This document shows positions 37,828 through 49,283 of a stretch of 64,000 nt of DNA, piece after piece (within the stretch, counting starts at the first letter, position 1; every line of letters starts with the position of its first letter). The stretch covers positions 22,904,019 to 22,968,018 of the forward strand of contig OY987270.1 in the NCBI GenBank assembly GCA_963920665.1. Direction: 5' to 3'. Position numbers and translations under genes: made by a program. The notes beneath the pieces were generated by a model. That model made no database searches and had not been told where the DNA came from. It saw nothing but the letters and a program-made list of their open reading frames with translations. This DNA is from Straminergon stramineum (lineage: Eukaryota > Streptophyta > Bryopsida > Hypnales > Calliergonaceae).

Positions 37828-39266
37828 TAGGATGTCACGACCCTCATCACAAGGCGTGCCCGTGCCACCTTGGTGAGCAAGGGGGACATTGGGGGTGACG
37901 CCCCAAGCCTTGCAAGAGATGAGGTGAGGGGGACTAAGAGTCCCGAGCGATCAGAGCGATGTAGTGCTCTGATCCGGACGAATTTGGAGGCGTGTGATAT
38001 ATGCTTGGAAAGGTCTTGAGAAGACGCTTCCAGCCGTCCAAAGAACGCGTGATTTGGACTTGCGAGTCAAAAGTTATGGGCGTTCAAAGTTGGGGGTGTC
38101 CCGGTCGCGCCGTGAGTGCCCTGGCCGCGCCGTGAGTGTCCCGAATCTTTGGTGGGCGATATCTTTGCGAGTACTGGTCCGAATGGAGCAAGTGAGTAGT
38201 CCATCGGCATCTACGCGTCGCGTAGATGTCGAAAATGGGGTCGCATGTGCGATTTGGATCCTGGACCGCAAAGTTATGCCGGGTGGAAGTTCGGGAGTCC
38301 CAAACTAGTGCGAATCGGGAGAAACGGGGTGGTCCTCCAAAACCAAAGGGTGTTTGGGAGTCCCTCTTGACATACAAGAGGGGGGGGTGCCGAATCCCGC
38401 AGAGAGTACTATGAGGAGGGGTGGTCTCCCTCCTCACTCCCAGATGGTGCCATGGTGAGCCTAAGTGGCCCTGGGTGGTGAGGTTAATGTTGGAGCCTCA
38501 CCACCACTTGTGTGTTACCATGGAGTGCTTGTGCACTCTTTGATACCGGTTGGGTGGTGTCCCACTCCACACTAGGCCATGGTGTGAGTCCCGATTAGTG
38601 AGTCTCGAAATGAATTGGGTTGGGCCTAGTGGGGAGTTGGGTCCCATTCAAGGGCGGTTAGCACCGGTGGGACATCAATGGAATCACTCGGTGTGCCTCA
38701 CCGAGTGCTTGGACATCAATGGAAGTTCCGCCCCATGTCATCAAATGACATGCCCAGTGTCTTGTGGGAATTAAGTATTGGAAGGAAAGGATTGGGAGTC
38801 ACGAAGGAATGGGGAATCCTGTGACTTGAGTTGGAACCTAATATTGTGGGTGCGTGGCATGTGCAGTGTTAGGAGAGTGTGAACCTTGGTGGCATTGAGG
38901 TGTTAAGTGTTTGGAAAGTGAGCTTAAGGTGGTAAGGGGCGCGACATAGGAAGTGCAGGAACTACCTATTTAAGAGCATTTTGGCTTAGGATGCCTTCTA
39001 TGCTAATCAAAGCATTTTCTAACAAATTTTGAGAGAAAGTAGATAGGGAGACACATCCATCACAATTTTATTTGTAATTTTCAGAGTTAAACTGTATTAG
39101 ATATGATTTTCTAAAGATCACAATAGTAGGGTGATTTTTGAGTCCATAGGTATCGCCATAAAATGTCAAACACTTGTCCTTTAATGGTGCATATAGAGTC
39201 CAAAAATGAAGGTGTGCTAACCTTCAAATGCAACAACATGGTGCATTGAATTGTCTAGGATGTCAC
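37828..39266. mobile_element. GC-rich insertion flanked by 11-bp direct repeats
   Basis: TAGGATGTCAC occurs at 37828-37838 and again at 39256-39266. The DNA between is much richer in G and C (to about 38990) than its surroundings, and ends in a TATTTAAG-containing AT-rich stretch. No transposase or long ORF is seen. The first bases TGTCACGACCC also resemble a plant LTR start, so a solo LTR is the main alternative. Inside are a 21-bp palindrome (38208-38228) and two copies of a 24-base phrase with GCGCCGTGAGTG (38103-38150). Confidence 0.45.
38208..38228. repeat. Perfect 21-bp palindrome
   Basis: The arms CATCTACGCG and CGCGTAGATG flank a single T. A perfect ten-base dyad is unlikely by chance in this context and could be a protein-binding site. 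Confidence 0.7.
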
Positions 39267-40460
39267 AAAGTTCCACATCAGTCATAACTCCACATTAAGT
39301 ACACTGAAATTTTGTCAACTTCCTAATCAAACTCAACCCCCAACCATTCCTAAAACTCTGCAATAAGAATCCCAAATTTCCACCAATACTTTAATGGACC
39401 ATTTTTCATTCCTACAGTGACAATTCTTGGTACACTCTAAAAATAGTTCTTAGAGCATGGATAGAGTTTGCACCTCGTACCTTAGAAGATGTACATTGTA
39501 CTAGGGAGAACTTTCAAAGAATGGTGCTAACTTGCATAGAACAACTTTGTAAACATTCTTTCCGCTTCAAAATATTGGCATAGCTAATCAAGTTTTAGGG
39601 TTCAAAACAAAATTTCAAAAAAATGTTACTCATAGTTGCATAAAAAAATGAATATTTATCTAAATAAATCAATATACTTATCTAAATAAATCACTGCCAT
39701 AAAAAAATAGAAACAAAAAATACATTTTCTTCGGTAGCCAAAGATATAATTAAAAAAAACTCAATTAAATATAAGGAAAAATTTGGTTTGATATCCAATT
39801 TTGACTTCAAGTTTTTTATTGTGGTTGTTTTGGTGTAAATTGATAAACTTTCACACTAATCTCTATTGGTACTTGTACCTCTTGAGCAAACTTTAAATAA
39901 TTGGAATTGTTTTCACTATTTTTACTTATTTAATTTCAATTTCTACAACAAAAATGATAACAATTATAATTTTTCACAAAGCAAACTGATATTTTTTATG
40001 ATGATACACAATTCATACTTTCAAGTAATAGACGTACAAGATTGATATTTGAACACAACCTAAGCTTGAATGATTGGAGCTCTTAGCTAAGTTATTTTCA
40101 TGAACCTCTTCTCATCAATTAACCCTTGAACACTCTCATGTCCAAAAGTGGACGACAGAGAGATTAAAATTGTTGTATCTTCTCATTACTTCTTCGATGA
40201 AAGTCATCCTAATTTCTAGAGATACTTTATCAAGTTATTGTCCTATCTAAGGGTTACTAGAGTTCATATTTTTCTAAAATTACAAATGTGCAAATATATT
40301 GAATGGTTGACCAACTATGGACACCCGGGCTTCATGTTTACACCCTCACTAACTGAACTAAAGTCTTCATGCTTCAATAGTACAGCATGGTTTGACAATA
40401 ATAGCGTGGTGCTAAATTTGCACGACATTCTAGGAATGCCATTTTGGAAAAATGTCATTA
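39267..40460. other. AT-rich intergenic DNA
   Basis: No gene or repeat unit recognised. Confidence 0.4.
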
Positions 40461-40462
40461 AG

Positions 40463-40600
40463 AAGTTATTCAAAGAGTTTTTTTTGTTTTTGTCTTTTTT
40501 GAAAACAAATGAAACAAATTCCAGAGGGATAAAATACAAGGCCTTTTAGCCACAAGTGGCCTAGTGGGAGAACCAAGATAGACCAAGAGTTATTTGAAGA
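40463..40600 (-). mobile_element. SINE-like insertion, copy 3, minus strand
   Basis: On the minus strand it contains CCACTTGTGGCTAAAAGG, then TGGAATTTGTTTCATTTG and an interrupted poly-A. It is flanked by GTTATTCAAAGA (40465) and the diverged GTTATTTGAAGA (40589). The body, 40478-40586, is the longest 5' extent of the three. Confidence 0.7.
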
Positions 40601-41533
40601 AGTTGAAGTCGATGCCAACCAAAAGAACATCATTTAATCTAATTTTTTTTAGGGTGCAAATTATCAATTGTCGAGTTTAGGGTTTAGGGTTTACATGTGT
40701 GTCTGCGAAAAATTGGCATACTTTTTTAAAGGTTTTGAGTGGACCTACCCCCCCATTTTCGACCATGGGGAATCCAAATATGTAAAAATCTCACTCTAAT
40801 GTTTCACCATTTGTGAGATCTAGCAACTTTGACTTTAGGATGGCGGGTTGACTTTGGTGATTTCGAAGGGTTTTAGGGTTTTAGGGTTTAGGGTTTAGGG
40901 TTACATGTGTGTCCCCGAAAAATTGGCATACTTTTTTAAAGGTTTTGAGTGGACCTAACCCCCCCCCCCATTTTTGACCATGGGGAATCCAAATATGTAA
41001 AAATCTCACTCTAATGTTTCACCATTTGTGAGATCTAGCAACTTTGACTTTAGGATGGAGGGTTGACTTAGGTGATTCCGAAGGGTTTTGAAACTTTTGA
41101 TATGACCTACCCCCCTATTTTGGACCATTGTGAATCCAATGGTGTAGTTAGTTTTTCCAAAAAGTTTAGGGTTGAGAAGTTATAGCCGTTTCAAAATCGG
41201 CCTTTAGGGTTACATGGGTGTTCTTAGGCTTGTGATTTTTTAGGGTATCGTTTTTATTGCACCTACCCCCCCATTTTGGGGGTCTAGGAATCCAATGGTG
41301 CAAAGAAAAGCCTTAGAAGTTTCACGGTTTGTGAGATATAGCAACTTTGACTTTAGGGTATTTAGAGTTGACTTTGGGTTTAAGAATTCACCATGGGGAA
41401 TTTTTGAATATGAAAAGACTTTTTAGAATGGGTCCAATGAGGGCTTTTATAAAATTCATTGTTTTGTTCAAATTTAGAACTTTGACTTTTGACCCTAATG
41501 GTTGACTTTTAGGTCTGAAATCATATTCATGTC

Positions 41534-41826
41534 TTTTAGAAGATGCTAGAATCTTTTAGAAGATGCTGGAATCTTTTAGAAGATGCTAGAATCTTTTGGG
41601 AGGTGCTGGAATCTTTTGGAAGGTGCTGGAATCTCTAAGAAGATACTGGAATCTTCCAGAAGATGCTGGAATCTTTTTGGAAGATGCTGGAATCTCTTGG
41701 GAAGATGCTGGAATCTTTTCGGAAGATGCTGGAATCTTTTGGAAGTTGCAGGAATCTTTTGGAAGGTGCTGAAATTTTACAAAAGATGTGAGAATATTGT
41801 GGAAGATGTCGGAATCTTATGGAAGG
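41534..41826 (+). repeat. Minisatellite, 20-21 bp period, about 14 units, heat-shock-element-like
   Basis: The unit is GAATCTTTTGGAAGATGCTG. Read in five-base steps it is GAA-nn-TT(T/C)-nn-GAA-nn-TGC-nn, and the unit near 41651 is a perfect GAAtcTTCcaGAA, the plant heat shock element pattern of alternating nGAAn and nTTCn. Eleven units are 20 bases and three are 21. The array ends about 16 bases before a TATA box (41842) and lies in promoter position for the ORF at 41926. The 83-codon ORF through the array is a repeat reading. Confidence 0.75.
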
Positions 41827-41841
41827 GTTTCTAATTGGTAG

Positions 41842-41848
41842 TATATAG
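41842..41848 (+). promoter_or_regulatory. TATA box of OTU-like fragment
   Basis: TATATAG lies 78 bases before the ATG at 41926 and directly after the minisatellite, as expected for a core promoter. Confidence 0.5.
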
Positions 41849-41925
41849 AGGACGGTTGGGCAAATTGGGTTTACCTTCAACAATTCTGTTATTGCTATCA
41901 AGTTTGATCCTTATCGTTATCAAGT

Positions 41926-42147
41926 ATGGCTAGAGTGAAGTTTAGTACTTTGGGTGAAGCAAGGCGTGATGTGGTGCAAGCTTGAGGGCGAAATTTTAGT
42001 GATGCAGACATCAATAGATTTAGGGAAGAGTTTTTATGCATTTGGGACTTGGAGCTTATCAAGACATATCCAACCAGAAATGGAGATTGCTTGTTTGATG
42101 CGGTGGTGTACGGGCTACTTTTTGCAAGTAGAGGTGATTTCAACAAT
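41926..42147 (+). pseudogene. OTU-protease-like gene fragment
   Basis: The reading starts MARVKFSTLGEARRD, meets TGA at codon 20 (41983), and continues in frame with GRNFSDADINRFREEF and TYPTRNGDCLFDAVVYG. The NGDCLFDAV block resembles the catalytic-cysteine motif of OTU-type deubiquitinases (D-G-N/D-C-L-F-x-A). The frame stays open for about 17 codons after it and then runs directly into a satellite monomer at about 42148, so the rest of the domain, including the histidine, is missing. This looks like a captured or interrupted gene fragment. The match rests on one motif and is moderate. Confidence 0.4.
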
Positions 42148-42624
42148 GGGTTACATGTGTGCTCCTGAAAAATTGGCATACTTTTTTAAAGGTTTTGAGT
42201 TGACCTGCCCCCCCCATTTTCAACTATGGGGAATCCAAATATGTAAAAATCTCACTCTAATGTTTCACCATTTGTGAGATCTAGCAACTTTGACTTTAGG
42301 ATGGAGGGTTGACTTTAGTGATTTCGAAGGGTTTTGAAACTTTTGATATGACCTACCCCCCTATTTCTGACCATTGTGAATCCAATGGTGTAGTTAGTTT
42401 TTCCAAAAAGTTTAGGGTTTAGAAGTTATAGCGGTTTCAAAATCGGCCTTTAGGGTTGGTTAGATTCTTCGCTTTTTGGAATTTAGAGTTTTTTTTTGAA
42501 CCTACCCCTCCATTTTCGACCCTTGTGATTCCGAATTCGTAAAAATCTCACTCTAATGAGCTCATATTGATTATTATTAATGATTAAAGTGTCTTATGTT
42601 AAATAATTATCATAATGATTACCA

Positions 42625-43514
42625 AACGCTGGTTTTTGGTACCTCTGTTTTACCCTCAGAGGATCCTCCTTTGATTGTATAAAGGGGCAGGGACTTGCCA
42701 CTTGTATTCCTCACACTCTCCTCTCTCTCAAAACTACAAAACACACCCTTAGACCAAATGCTGCACTAGATCAGACCGGAAACACTCTCACAACCTTCCG
42801 GATGGACAACTCGGGAGGCAGGTCACTCAGATCCGTAACAAGTCTTCTCCACTACAACGACAGACCAACAAAAACCGGAACTAATTCGGGGGTGGTAAGT
42901 TTATTTGCTAAACTGATCCTAGGGTTTGGCTGACCTTCCGGTAAGTGGTATGGGGTTTTCTTCCACTGGCGGTTGCTTATCTCCGCACGGAACCCTCCCT
43001 GGTAATCCGGACTCTCGCCCCTACCACTCCTAATCAGATTCCCGTTACAGTAGTTTAAAGGCACATGCTCAATACCAAAGTCACTAGTCTAGATTCTATC
43101 ACAAACAATTCCCCCCCCCAAATCAAACCCAAGTTCCCTTAGATCCGGATTCCTCCTTTTCTCCTTCTCTCTCACACTTCACTCACTCACACGGAAACAC
43201 AAGAAAGATGGATATACAACAGATCAATCCCTGAGGGTCCACTTCGTGGCTCAGATTAAAAGAAAGGATGCCAAGATACAAACTATAACACTAGGATGGA
43301 ATGAGAGGCAAACAACCCGCCTCACACTTAAAAACACAAAACAACTCAAAGCCGAAAAGGCCGAAAAGGCCACTTGGAAATCAAGGTGACCACTCACAAA
43401 CTTCCCGAGAAATCCGGAAAAGGTGAGATCCTACAAATCTGGAACCCAGTCCCACACCTGGAAATCCGGATCCGATTTAAAATCAAAATCCTATCTACCT
43501 AAGAAAAGTCCTAA
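42625..43514 (-). other. 3' flank of copy A with terminal hairpin
   Basis: Reverse complement of 59378-60255, with high similarity. Both carry the hairpin CCTCTG...CAGAGG (42642-42662 and 60224-60244), GGGGCAGGGACTTGCCACTT, and many CCGG sites. Similarity stops near 42625, at ACCAAACGCTGGTTTTTGG. Beyond that, copy D continues and copy A does not. Confidence 0.7.
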
Positions 43515-45502
43515 CTACTTCGCCTTCCGCGCCTTCTTCTAGCTACTCCCGCCTTGACTCCCTGGTGCTCGCATGGACGACTTTGGAGTTGCCTTCGGGG
43601 TCGCTTTCATGGGGGTCATCCGTAACGCCGCCCGGGTCTGTATCTTCCGGATTTCCGGAGGAGAGTATTCCGCTTCTCCGTCGTCCTCGTCTTCTGATCC
43701 GGTCCGGTACTCTTCCTCTTCAGATTTCTCAATCTGAGTTATCTCTCTCTTGTGCTCCTCGCCTGGAGACGTCTCATCCAAAACGATTGGCTCGATCTCC
43801 TTCTTTGGTTGCTACTGCTCCTCCACCATATGTTCAAACTCCTCTAGATGAGACTAGGCCGGATTCAACAATCCCCCGATCCGTTCTATTAGTTGGCCAC
43901 GGGCTTGGGTGTGCGGTGTTGGCAGTGGTTCCTTCTCCGGAAGGTTGAAGACTGGGACGGGTGGAGAAACCGTAATCACTGGAGGCGCCAACTCCCTTCT
44001 TATATTCGTCTGTGAGCTTGGCTCAGGTGCTGACTTCATGCTACCCCGGATTGTCTTCTCCAACTGCTTGGAGAAGGGTTCCGTCGAGTACCGAATGGTC
44101 TCCCGGGGGGTTTTCGGTTTGGAAAGTATCGGCATTGAGGCGGTGAGCTTGACGGGTGTCTCCGTGTCGAAGTGGATGTCCGGGAAGTTGGAGAAGTCCA
44201 TAACCCGGTTGGGGTCGATCCGCCCAAGCAGCTGCCTCATCTCCTTCAGTGTGAGCTCCATCCGTGAGGAGAAGTCCACGAGTATCCGGATCACCTTGGA
44301 TCCGGTGAGGTGTCCTTCCTCGGTCAACCGGCTCTGGGTTAGAGCTGCCTTCATCACCATGTCGGCTGGCTTGTCTACTAAGCCGGATAAGTTCTTTAGC
44401 AGCTGCAGGGCCTCCTTCTCCCTTTGCTTTGCTGTAGCCATCTCTCCTTGCGCCCAGCTGAGTCTCGCCTGAAGATCCGCTTTTTCCTTCTCTAGGGCTA
44501 CGATCTGCTGTCCTTCCACTCGAGGACTTTTGGATTTGGAAGTTTCTTCAACGCGTCGAGGATGTCTTCCGGTTCCGTCTTTAACTCCCGGCCTATCCTT
44601 CTGAGCAGATCCGTCAAGCTCTCGTCGTACTCTTGCGCTTGGAGTACCCAGTTGAACCCAGTCTTGAAGAATCCGGATATGCTTCCCTCCTCCTCTTCTG
44701 AGATCTTTTGTTGAGCCGGAAGCTTTCCCCGTGATGTCGGATTTGTCGACTTGTGGTGCCTCCGTTCCAAGGGTTGCTCATCTTCTTCCGGATCCTCCTC
44801 CTCTTCCAGCGGCGGTTGCGTCGCCGTCACTTCTTCTATCAGCCCGTATTGGAGGATGGTTGCTCCGGTGTTGTACTCCACCATTTCCGCATCGCTGAGG
44901 AACTCTGCGTGGTGGTACAGATGAAAAAGATATGGCCCTATGGGGCTGGTCTTTCCCTTTCCTACGTTGGCGGCAAGTTTGGCGACTACTGAGCCAATCA
45001 CTTTGCCCCAACTGACTGGTCTACCCTCAAAAGCACCAAAGATGGTGTTTGCTACCGTAACCGTAACCCGTGTAGGTTTTTCCGGATACAGGATGGGGAT
45101 CAAGAACTCTAAGACGTGTCTCTGTCGGGCGTCTAGACAATCACTAATCGCATACCCTTCCTTAGAATGGGCCGCGTTCTTGAACTTCCCGACCGTAAAC
45201 TTGTCGGTGCAGGATGCTAATCCGGATCCCTTCTTGGGAAATCCGTAAACCCTAGCCCAGACTTCATCAGTCCAGGTTTGAGGCCTTCCTCTCATTGTCA
45301 ACTCATACTGGTTAAAAGCACCGACTATCAACTCTTGGATCATCCGGTCGTTCTTTACGGTCCACGGCCGCAAGAACAGACCAACACACCCTATCTCACT
45401 GAGGTCATCCTCTAGCTGGGATCTGTCTCTCAGCCTTTCCGAAATGGTTGGACAAACCATCCGGCCGGTGACCAAGGTCTTCCGGATATCTCCCTCCACC
45501 AT
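43515..45502 (-). pseudogene. Type-1 gag-like element gene, copy A
   Basis: The ATG at 45502 opens a reading that aligns along its length with copy D (57398-59377), at roughly 90 percent by eye. Features: an N-terminal globular part with VGLFLRPWTVKND, GKFKNAAHSKEGYAISD, CLDARQRHVLEFLIPILYP and PIGPYLFHLYHH, an acidic stretch, a coiled coil (about residues 340-400), and a proline/acidic C-terminal tail ending in basic residues. The layout resembles plant retroelement gag or putative transposon proteins, but no zinc knuckle, protease or polymerase follows. Breaks: a one-base deletion near 44510 relative to D, TAG at 43856, 43814 and 43541; D has CAC, CAG and CAG at those points. It is transcribed away from copy B. 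Confidence 0.75.
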
Positions 45503-45676
45503 CTCAACTATTCAGAAATCTGAAAATACTATAACCCCTCACGCAAGCACTAACTCACCACTCTTTCACTCAGTTATGCGCGCACAAAACAGTTGCGGGA
45601 AAAGAGGAAGAGGAAATGGCAGTGGCGGGGTTAAGTACCCGTCAAAATACCGATCGTTTGTAAAGCGGACCGTTCA

Positions 45677-45689
45677 CCCGTAACGGGTC
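45677..45689. promoter_or_regulatory. Conserved palindrome upstream of copy A
   Basis: ACCCGTAACGGGT, with arms ACCCGT/ACGGGT, is kept at the matching place upstream of copy D (57212-57224). It is a candidate protein-binding site in the promoter region of the type-1 gene. Confidence 0.45.
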
Positions 45690-46145
45690 CCTATTTCTAG
45701 ACCGGAAGTCTAGGTACTAGGCTGTTGCTATCCAGGTTTCCGGAATCCGGATCCGTCCTAGATTCCGTTACGGATTCCTTGGAGCATCCGTTCAGTGTTA
45801 GTGAGATGTTTAGGCTAAGAGGGTTCTAACCCTTTTTGCTTGTTATGAATTTTGAAAAAAATCTATATACTTATACTCTCTTCAAAACTAACATGGTCAC
45901 TTTGAAGATTATGGCTCGCGACACTTCCCATTGAGAGCGGAAAAGTAATTCTTGAGAGAACCGGATCTGAATGGATGTAGGCAGAAGATCAAAATAAGCA
46001 GGAATAGGAGCATAGTGGTCAAACCGAATTCAATCCGTTACAAAAGCCATTTTGGCGGGAAACGGAATCCGGATTTAGATCTTGACCGGATCTAGGGTGA
46101 CCGGACCAGAAAAGGTGATGATGACTAGACTGGGTGTCCTGAGAG

Positions 46146-46153
46146 TATAAAAG
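46146..46153 (+). promoter_or_regulatory. TATA box of copy B
   Basis: TATAAAAG about 300 bases upstream of the ATG at 46456. Copy E has a matching box at a similar distance. The leader from 46200 to 46290 contains two-to-three copies of a 25-base phrase with GGTGGTGTGTCTGAGTATTG. Confidence 0.6.
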
Positions 46154-46455
46154 AGAGACTAGGCCTCAGTTCACTTCTTTCTCTGCTGCGCTTCGTGAGA
46201 CATTGATTATGTTTCCGGTGGTGTGTCTGAGTATTGTGAGAGCGGTGGTGTGTCTGAGTATTGTGAGAGCGGTGGTGTGTCACGGTGTGTTTGTGCGTGT
46301 GCGGTTTTGATTGTGAGTGAGTTTGAAGGCAGAGCGTGTGTGTTCCAAGTGGTGTTCGGTTGAAATCGGGCGAGGGAAAGTGAAGAACGGGACGTGCGGC
46401 TAGGAGAGAGAGAGGTAGTATCGGAGAGGGTTTTTGAGCGACCTCATCCGTGTCC

Positions 46456-48116
46456 ATGCCTCAGCTCCGTAGGGCCAGAGGTAGATCCATCACTCCAACC
46501 CTAGAGGTGAAGCTCCAGAAGGTGTTTCCGGTAATTCCCTCAACGGAAACGGAGAGGGAACAGTTGTTGCAAGACCTTAACTGGATGGGTTGTCCCGGGT
46601 TGATGGATAAACCCTGGGGTTTTAAGGAGGAGCGGGTCGTGAGAGAGTTGTTCAGGAAGTTGTCAAATGAGTTTAACAACACTCTCCGCGGATTCCCGTC
46701 CAAGTGGAACGAAGCGGAATGGAAGGCAGTCTACGACTTCCGGGTGGGAGGCTTAGGGATGGCCAACCCGAAAGACAAATTCTGCCACGGAAAGTTCAAG
46801 GGGGCGGTTAACCCCAAGGACGGATATGCGGTCAAGGACTGCATCGACGCCCGGCAGCGAAGAGTGTTGGAGTTCCTAGTGCCGACCCTACATCCGGAAA
46901 AGCCAAAGAGGGTTACTATAACCCTCGGCAACACGATCTTAGGGGCGCTCAGTTGTAACCGGAAGGTCAACTGGTCCATCAACTTTTCCGAGTTGGTGGG
47001 TCAACTTGTCTCCCGGATGGGGAAAAATAGGGCTACTCCTTTGAGTCCCTACTTGTTCCACCTGTACCAGCACAACCAACTTCTCACGATGGAGGAGGAG
47101 AAGGTGTGGAGGGATCACGAGTATCTCCGGAGGTATGGAGAGTCGGATGAAGAAGAAGAAGATGCAACCGGATCCGATTCGGAGGAGGATGAGGAGCCGT
47201 TGAAACCGCTCAATAAGCGGCAGAAGATGACCTCCCCGAATTCAAGAGGGACGCCTCCAAGAGAAACTTCCACTCCGGAGAAGGAGAAGGAGAAGGACAA
47301 GGGTAAGGGACCGAAAGAGGAACCGGCCAAGAAAAAGGGTTCAAATGACCCCTTCAACAAGTTGATTGAGATCCTGTGCACCATTCGCACGGATTGGGAG
47401 ATCAACAAGCGACTCCTGGTCGCTATCGGAGAACTACTGGACACGCCAGTAGACAGCAAGCTTCCGGACGGGTGGCGGATTGTGTTACCAATCCGGAAGA
47501 GCACCGGAAGCGGGAGGCTAAAATCCAACGGCTTCAGGAGGAGGTGGACACCTTGAAGGCAGAAGTAGTGATCTTCAAGGAAGAGAAAGCCGCCAAGAAG
47601 GTGTTGGTGGAAGAGATGCAGAAGGCGGTCGAATTGGTGAAGGCTACGTTTGGGGAAATCGGAATGACCGCCGCCAAGGCCAAGCTGTACGATGAGGGTG
47701 TGCTGCAAGATAAGAAGTTATCCGGTACCCGGATAGTTCGGATTCTGGGAGACTTTGTTGAGCAGGTTGAGGGGGCAATGCAAAGTGCACGGGAAGCAGC
47801 TGGCCGGATGGAGGAAGCCAGCCACAGATTGACGGCCTTGATAAGTTCACAAGAGATCCATCTCTCGAATTTATCCTTGCCGTCCTTGTCTTTGGACATG
47901 GCAGCACCAAGGGGGAGGAAGGATTTGACTCCCCAATCGAAGAAGAGCCAAGGAGGACCTTCTATGCCTTCGCCCGGAAAGCGGATTGATTTGGATTCCT
48001 CTCTTGAGGCTCCAAATCCAGAAGCTGGGGAGCGGAGCAGGAACCTGACTGATGTCTTCGAGCAACTGCAACCGGAACCGAAGAGCCCAACGCTAGATCA
48101 TGGGATTGCAGAATAG
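46456..48116 (+). pseudogene. Type-2 gag-like element gene, copy B
   Basis: The start is the ATG at 46456 (MPQLRRARGRS). The protein has LNWMGCPGLMDKPWGFKEE, LSNEFNNTLRGFPSKW, GKFKGAVNPKDGYAVKD, CIDARQRRVLEFLVPTLHP, TLGNTILGAL, and PLSPYLFHLYQH. An acidic/charged linker, a coiled coil (LQEEVDTLKAEVVIFKEEK) and a charged tail to TAG 48114 follow. It shares the domain order of copy A, so both types descend from one ancestor. The frame changes near 47465-47475, just before the coiled coil, so the first reading ends at 47556 and the second carries the C-terminal 200 residues. One indel would explain this. It is transcribed away from copy A, with the two start codons about 950 bases apart. Confidence 0.75.
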
Positions 48117-49283
48117 AAGTTATTTAGTTTGTACAATATAGGTAGGATAGGATCGGACCGGATTAGAATCCGGTCAGATAAGTGAGGATCGGATCGAAAG
48201 TTTCACGCGGATTTCCTGGTCACTTTTTGGATTTCAAAATGTATATAAATAGTCTCTGCGACTGAGACTGAGAGCAGTCTTTTCTCCTGAACTTTGCATA
48301 GGTCTTTTCTTTCGCATCCTTGTGCTTTCTATTTGTTTCTTGATGTATGTCTCTCCCGAGGATTGGCAGGGCTGTGCGGATAGAAGTTAGGAAGGCGTAG
48401 GAGGTTCAAGGCTGGCTTCTCCCTTTGGTGTTGGAGTTTGAATCGTATGTGCATGTGAGCGGGTTTTTTAAGAGTTGGGAGTGAATTTCAGTTCCTCAGC
48501 ATTTTCAGAGTCTAGATTCCGGATAGGGAAGCCATTGTTAGGCTAGGCGGATAGGGAGGGATTCCTTAGTTGCGCTAGAACTCTTGGGTGGGAAATCCGG
48601 TTGAGTGCCCGAGCTTTGTGAGGTCTTGTCGTCTTAATAGATAAACGGAAAAGCTTTGGAGAGTGTTGGAACGGACGGGTACACTTGTAATCGCCTGACT
48701 TCGCACGGATAGAACGTAGCACCAAAGTCGCTGTAGTATGAGAGGGTCGTACGGGGGGTCTTTGTGTGACCTGTGATCCGGATTTACATCTGGGTTACTG
48801 TGAAGGACCAAACCGGATCCTGGTTAGTGTAGGAGATTAGAGAGTAGGAGAGTGGGTCTTCAGCCACTATAAGTCACGGACGGAGTGGTGGGCCTACCAC
48901 TTTAAAAAATCAAGCGGCGACCCCTCTGATGGTGAAACAGAGGCTAAACTAAACCGGATTAGTATAGAGAGGGAGTTGAGCTCACGGACAGATTGGGACG
49001 GATCTGTCTAGAGAGGTATTCAGGACCGGAAAGTGTAGGGTTCTGGGTGTTTGGTTATCTTGCAGACCGGATAGCTAGGAGGACCGGAGAGAAGAGAGAG
49101 ATATGGTCGTAGTTTTTCGGGTGTTGTGGGATTTCTGGTTTTAGATCTAGGACCGAAAAGTGGGACTCTGGCTACTGAATGTGCTTAAGTTGTTAATGAA
49201 GCTAGATACTTCATAGGATCTCGTGGGTTCGATCTTTAGAGTCACTTTGTTATGCTCTAGGGTGGTTTTTGTGAGTATAACTA
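48117..49283 (+). other. 3' flank of copy B with terminal hairpin
   Basis: The reverse complement of this flank aligns with 53862-55024 downstream of copy C, with landmarks GTACGGGGGGTCTTTG and TGGTGGGCCTACCAC. The hairpin CCTCTG...CAGAGG is at about 48929-48949. The shared end is TTTTTGTGAG(T/C)ATAA and AGGGAATT at 49283, which fixes this element boundary. ATCCGG and CCGGAT motifs are dense. Confidence 0.65.

Larger units (their letters stand above)
40675..42560. repeat. Tandem repeat with telomere-like starts
   Basis: The monomer reads GGGTTACATGTGTG, AAAATTGGCATACTTTTTT, AGGTTTTGAGT, then CCCCCCATTTT and ATGTTTCACCATTTGTGAG. Copies start near 40690, 40900 and 42148. A second module (GATATGACCTACCCCCCTA to CGGCCTTTAGGGTT) follows at 41090-41220 and 42335-42460. 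The starts at 40675-40693 and 40868-40902 carry runs of TTTAGGG, the plant telomeric unit. The interval 41530-42147 is a separate insert with a minisatellite and an OTU-like ORF. Confidence 0.75.

Noticed and set aside
41583..41834. 83-codon C/W/L repeat ORF
   Set aside because: It is a reading of the 20-21 bp minisatellite; period changes of one base would break it as a real coding repeat.
43565..44472. Plus-strand ORFs of 127 and 187 codons
   Set aside because: They are antisense readings of the tail of copy A; the family conservation is on the minus strand.
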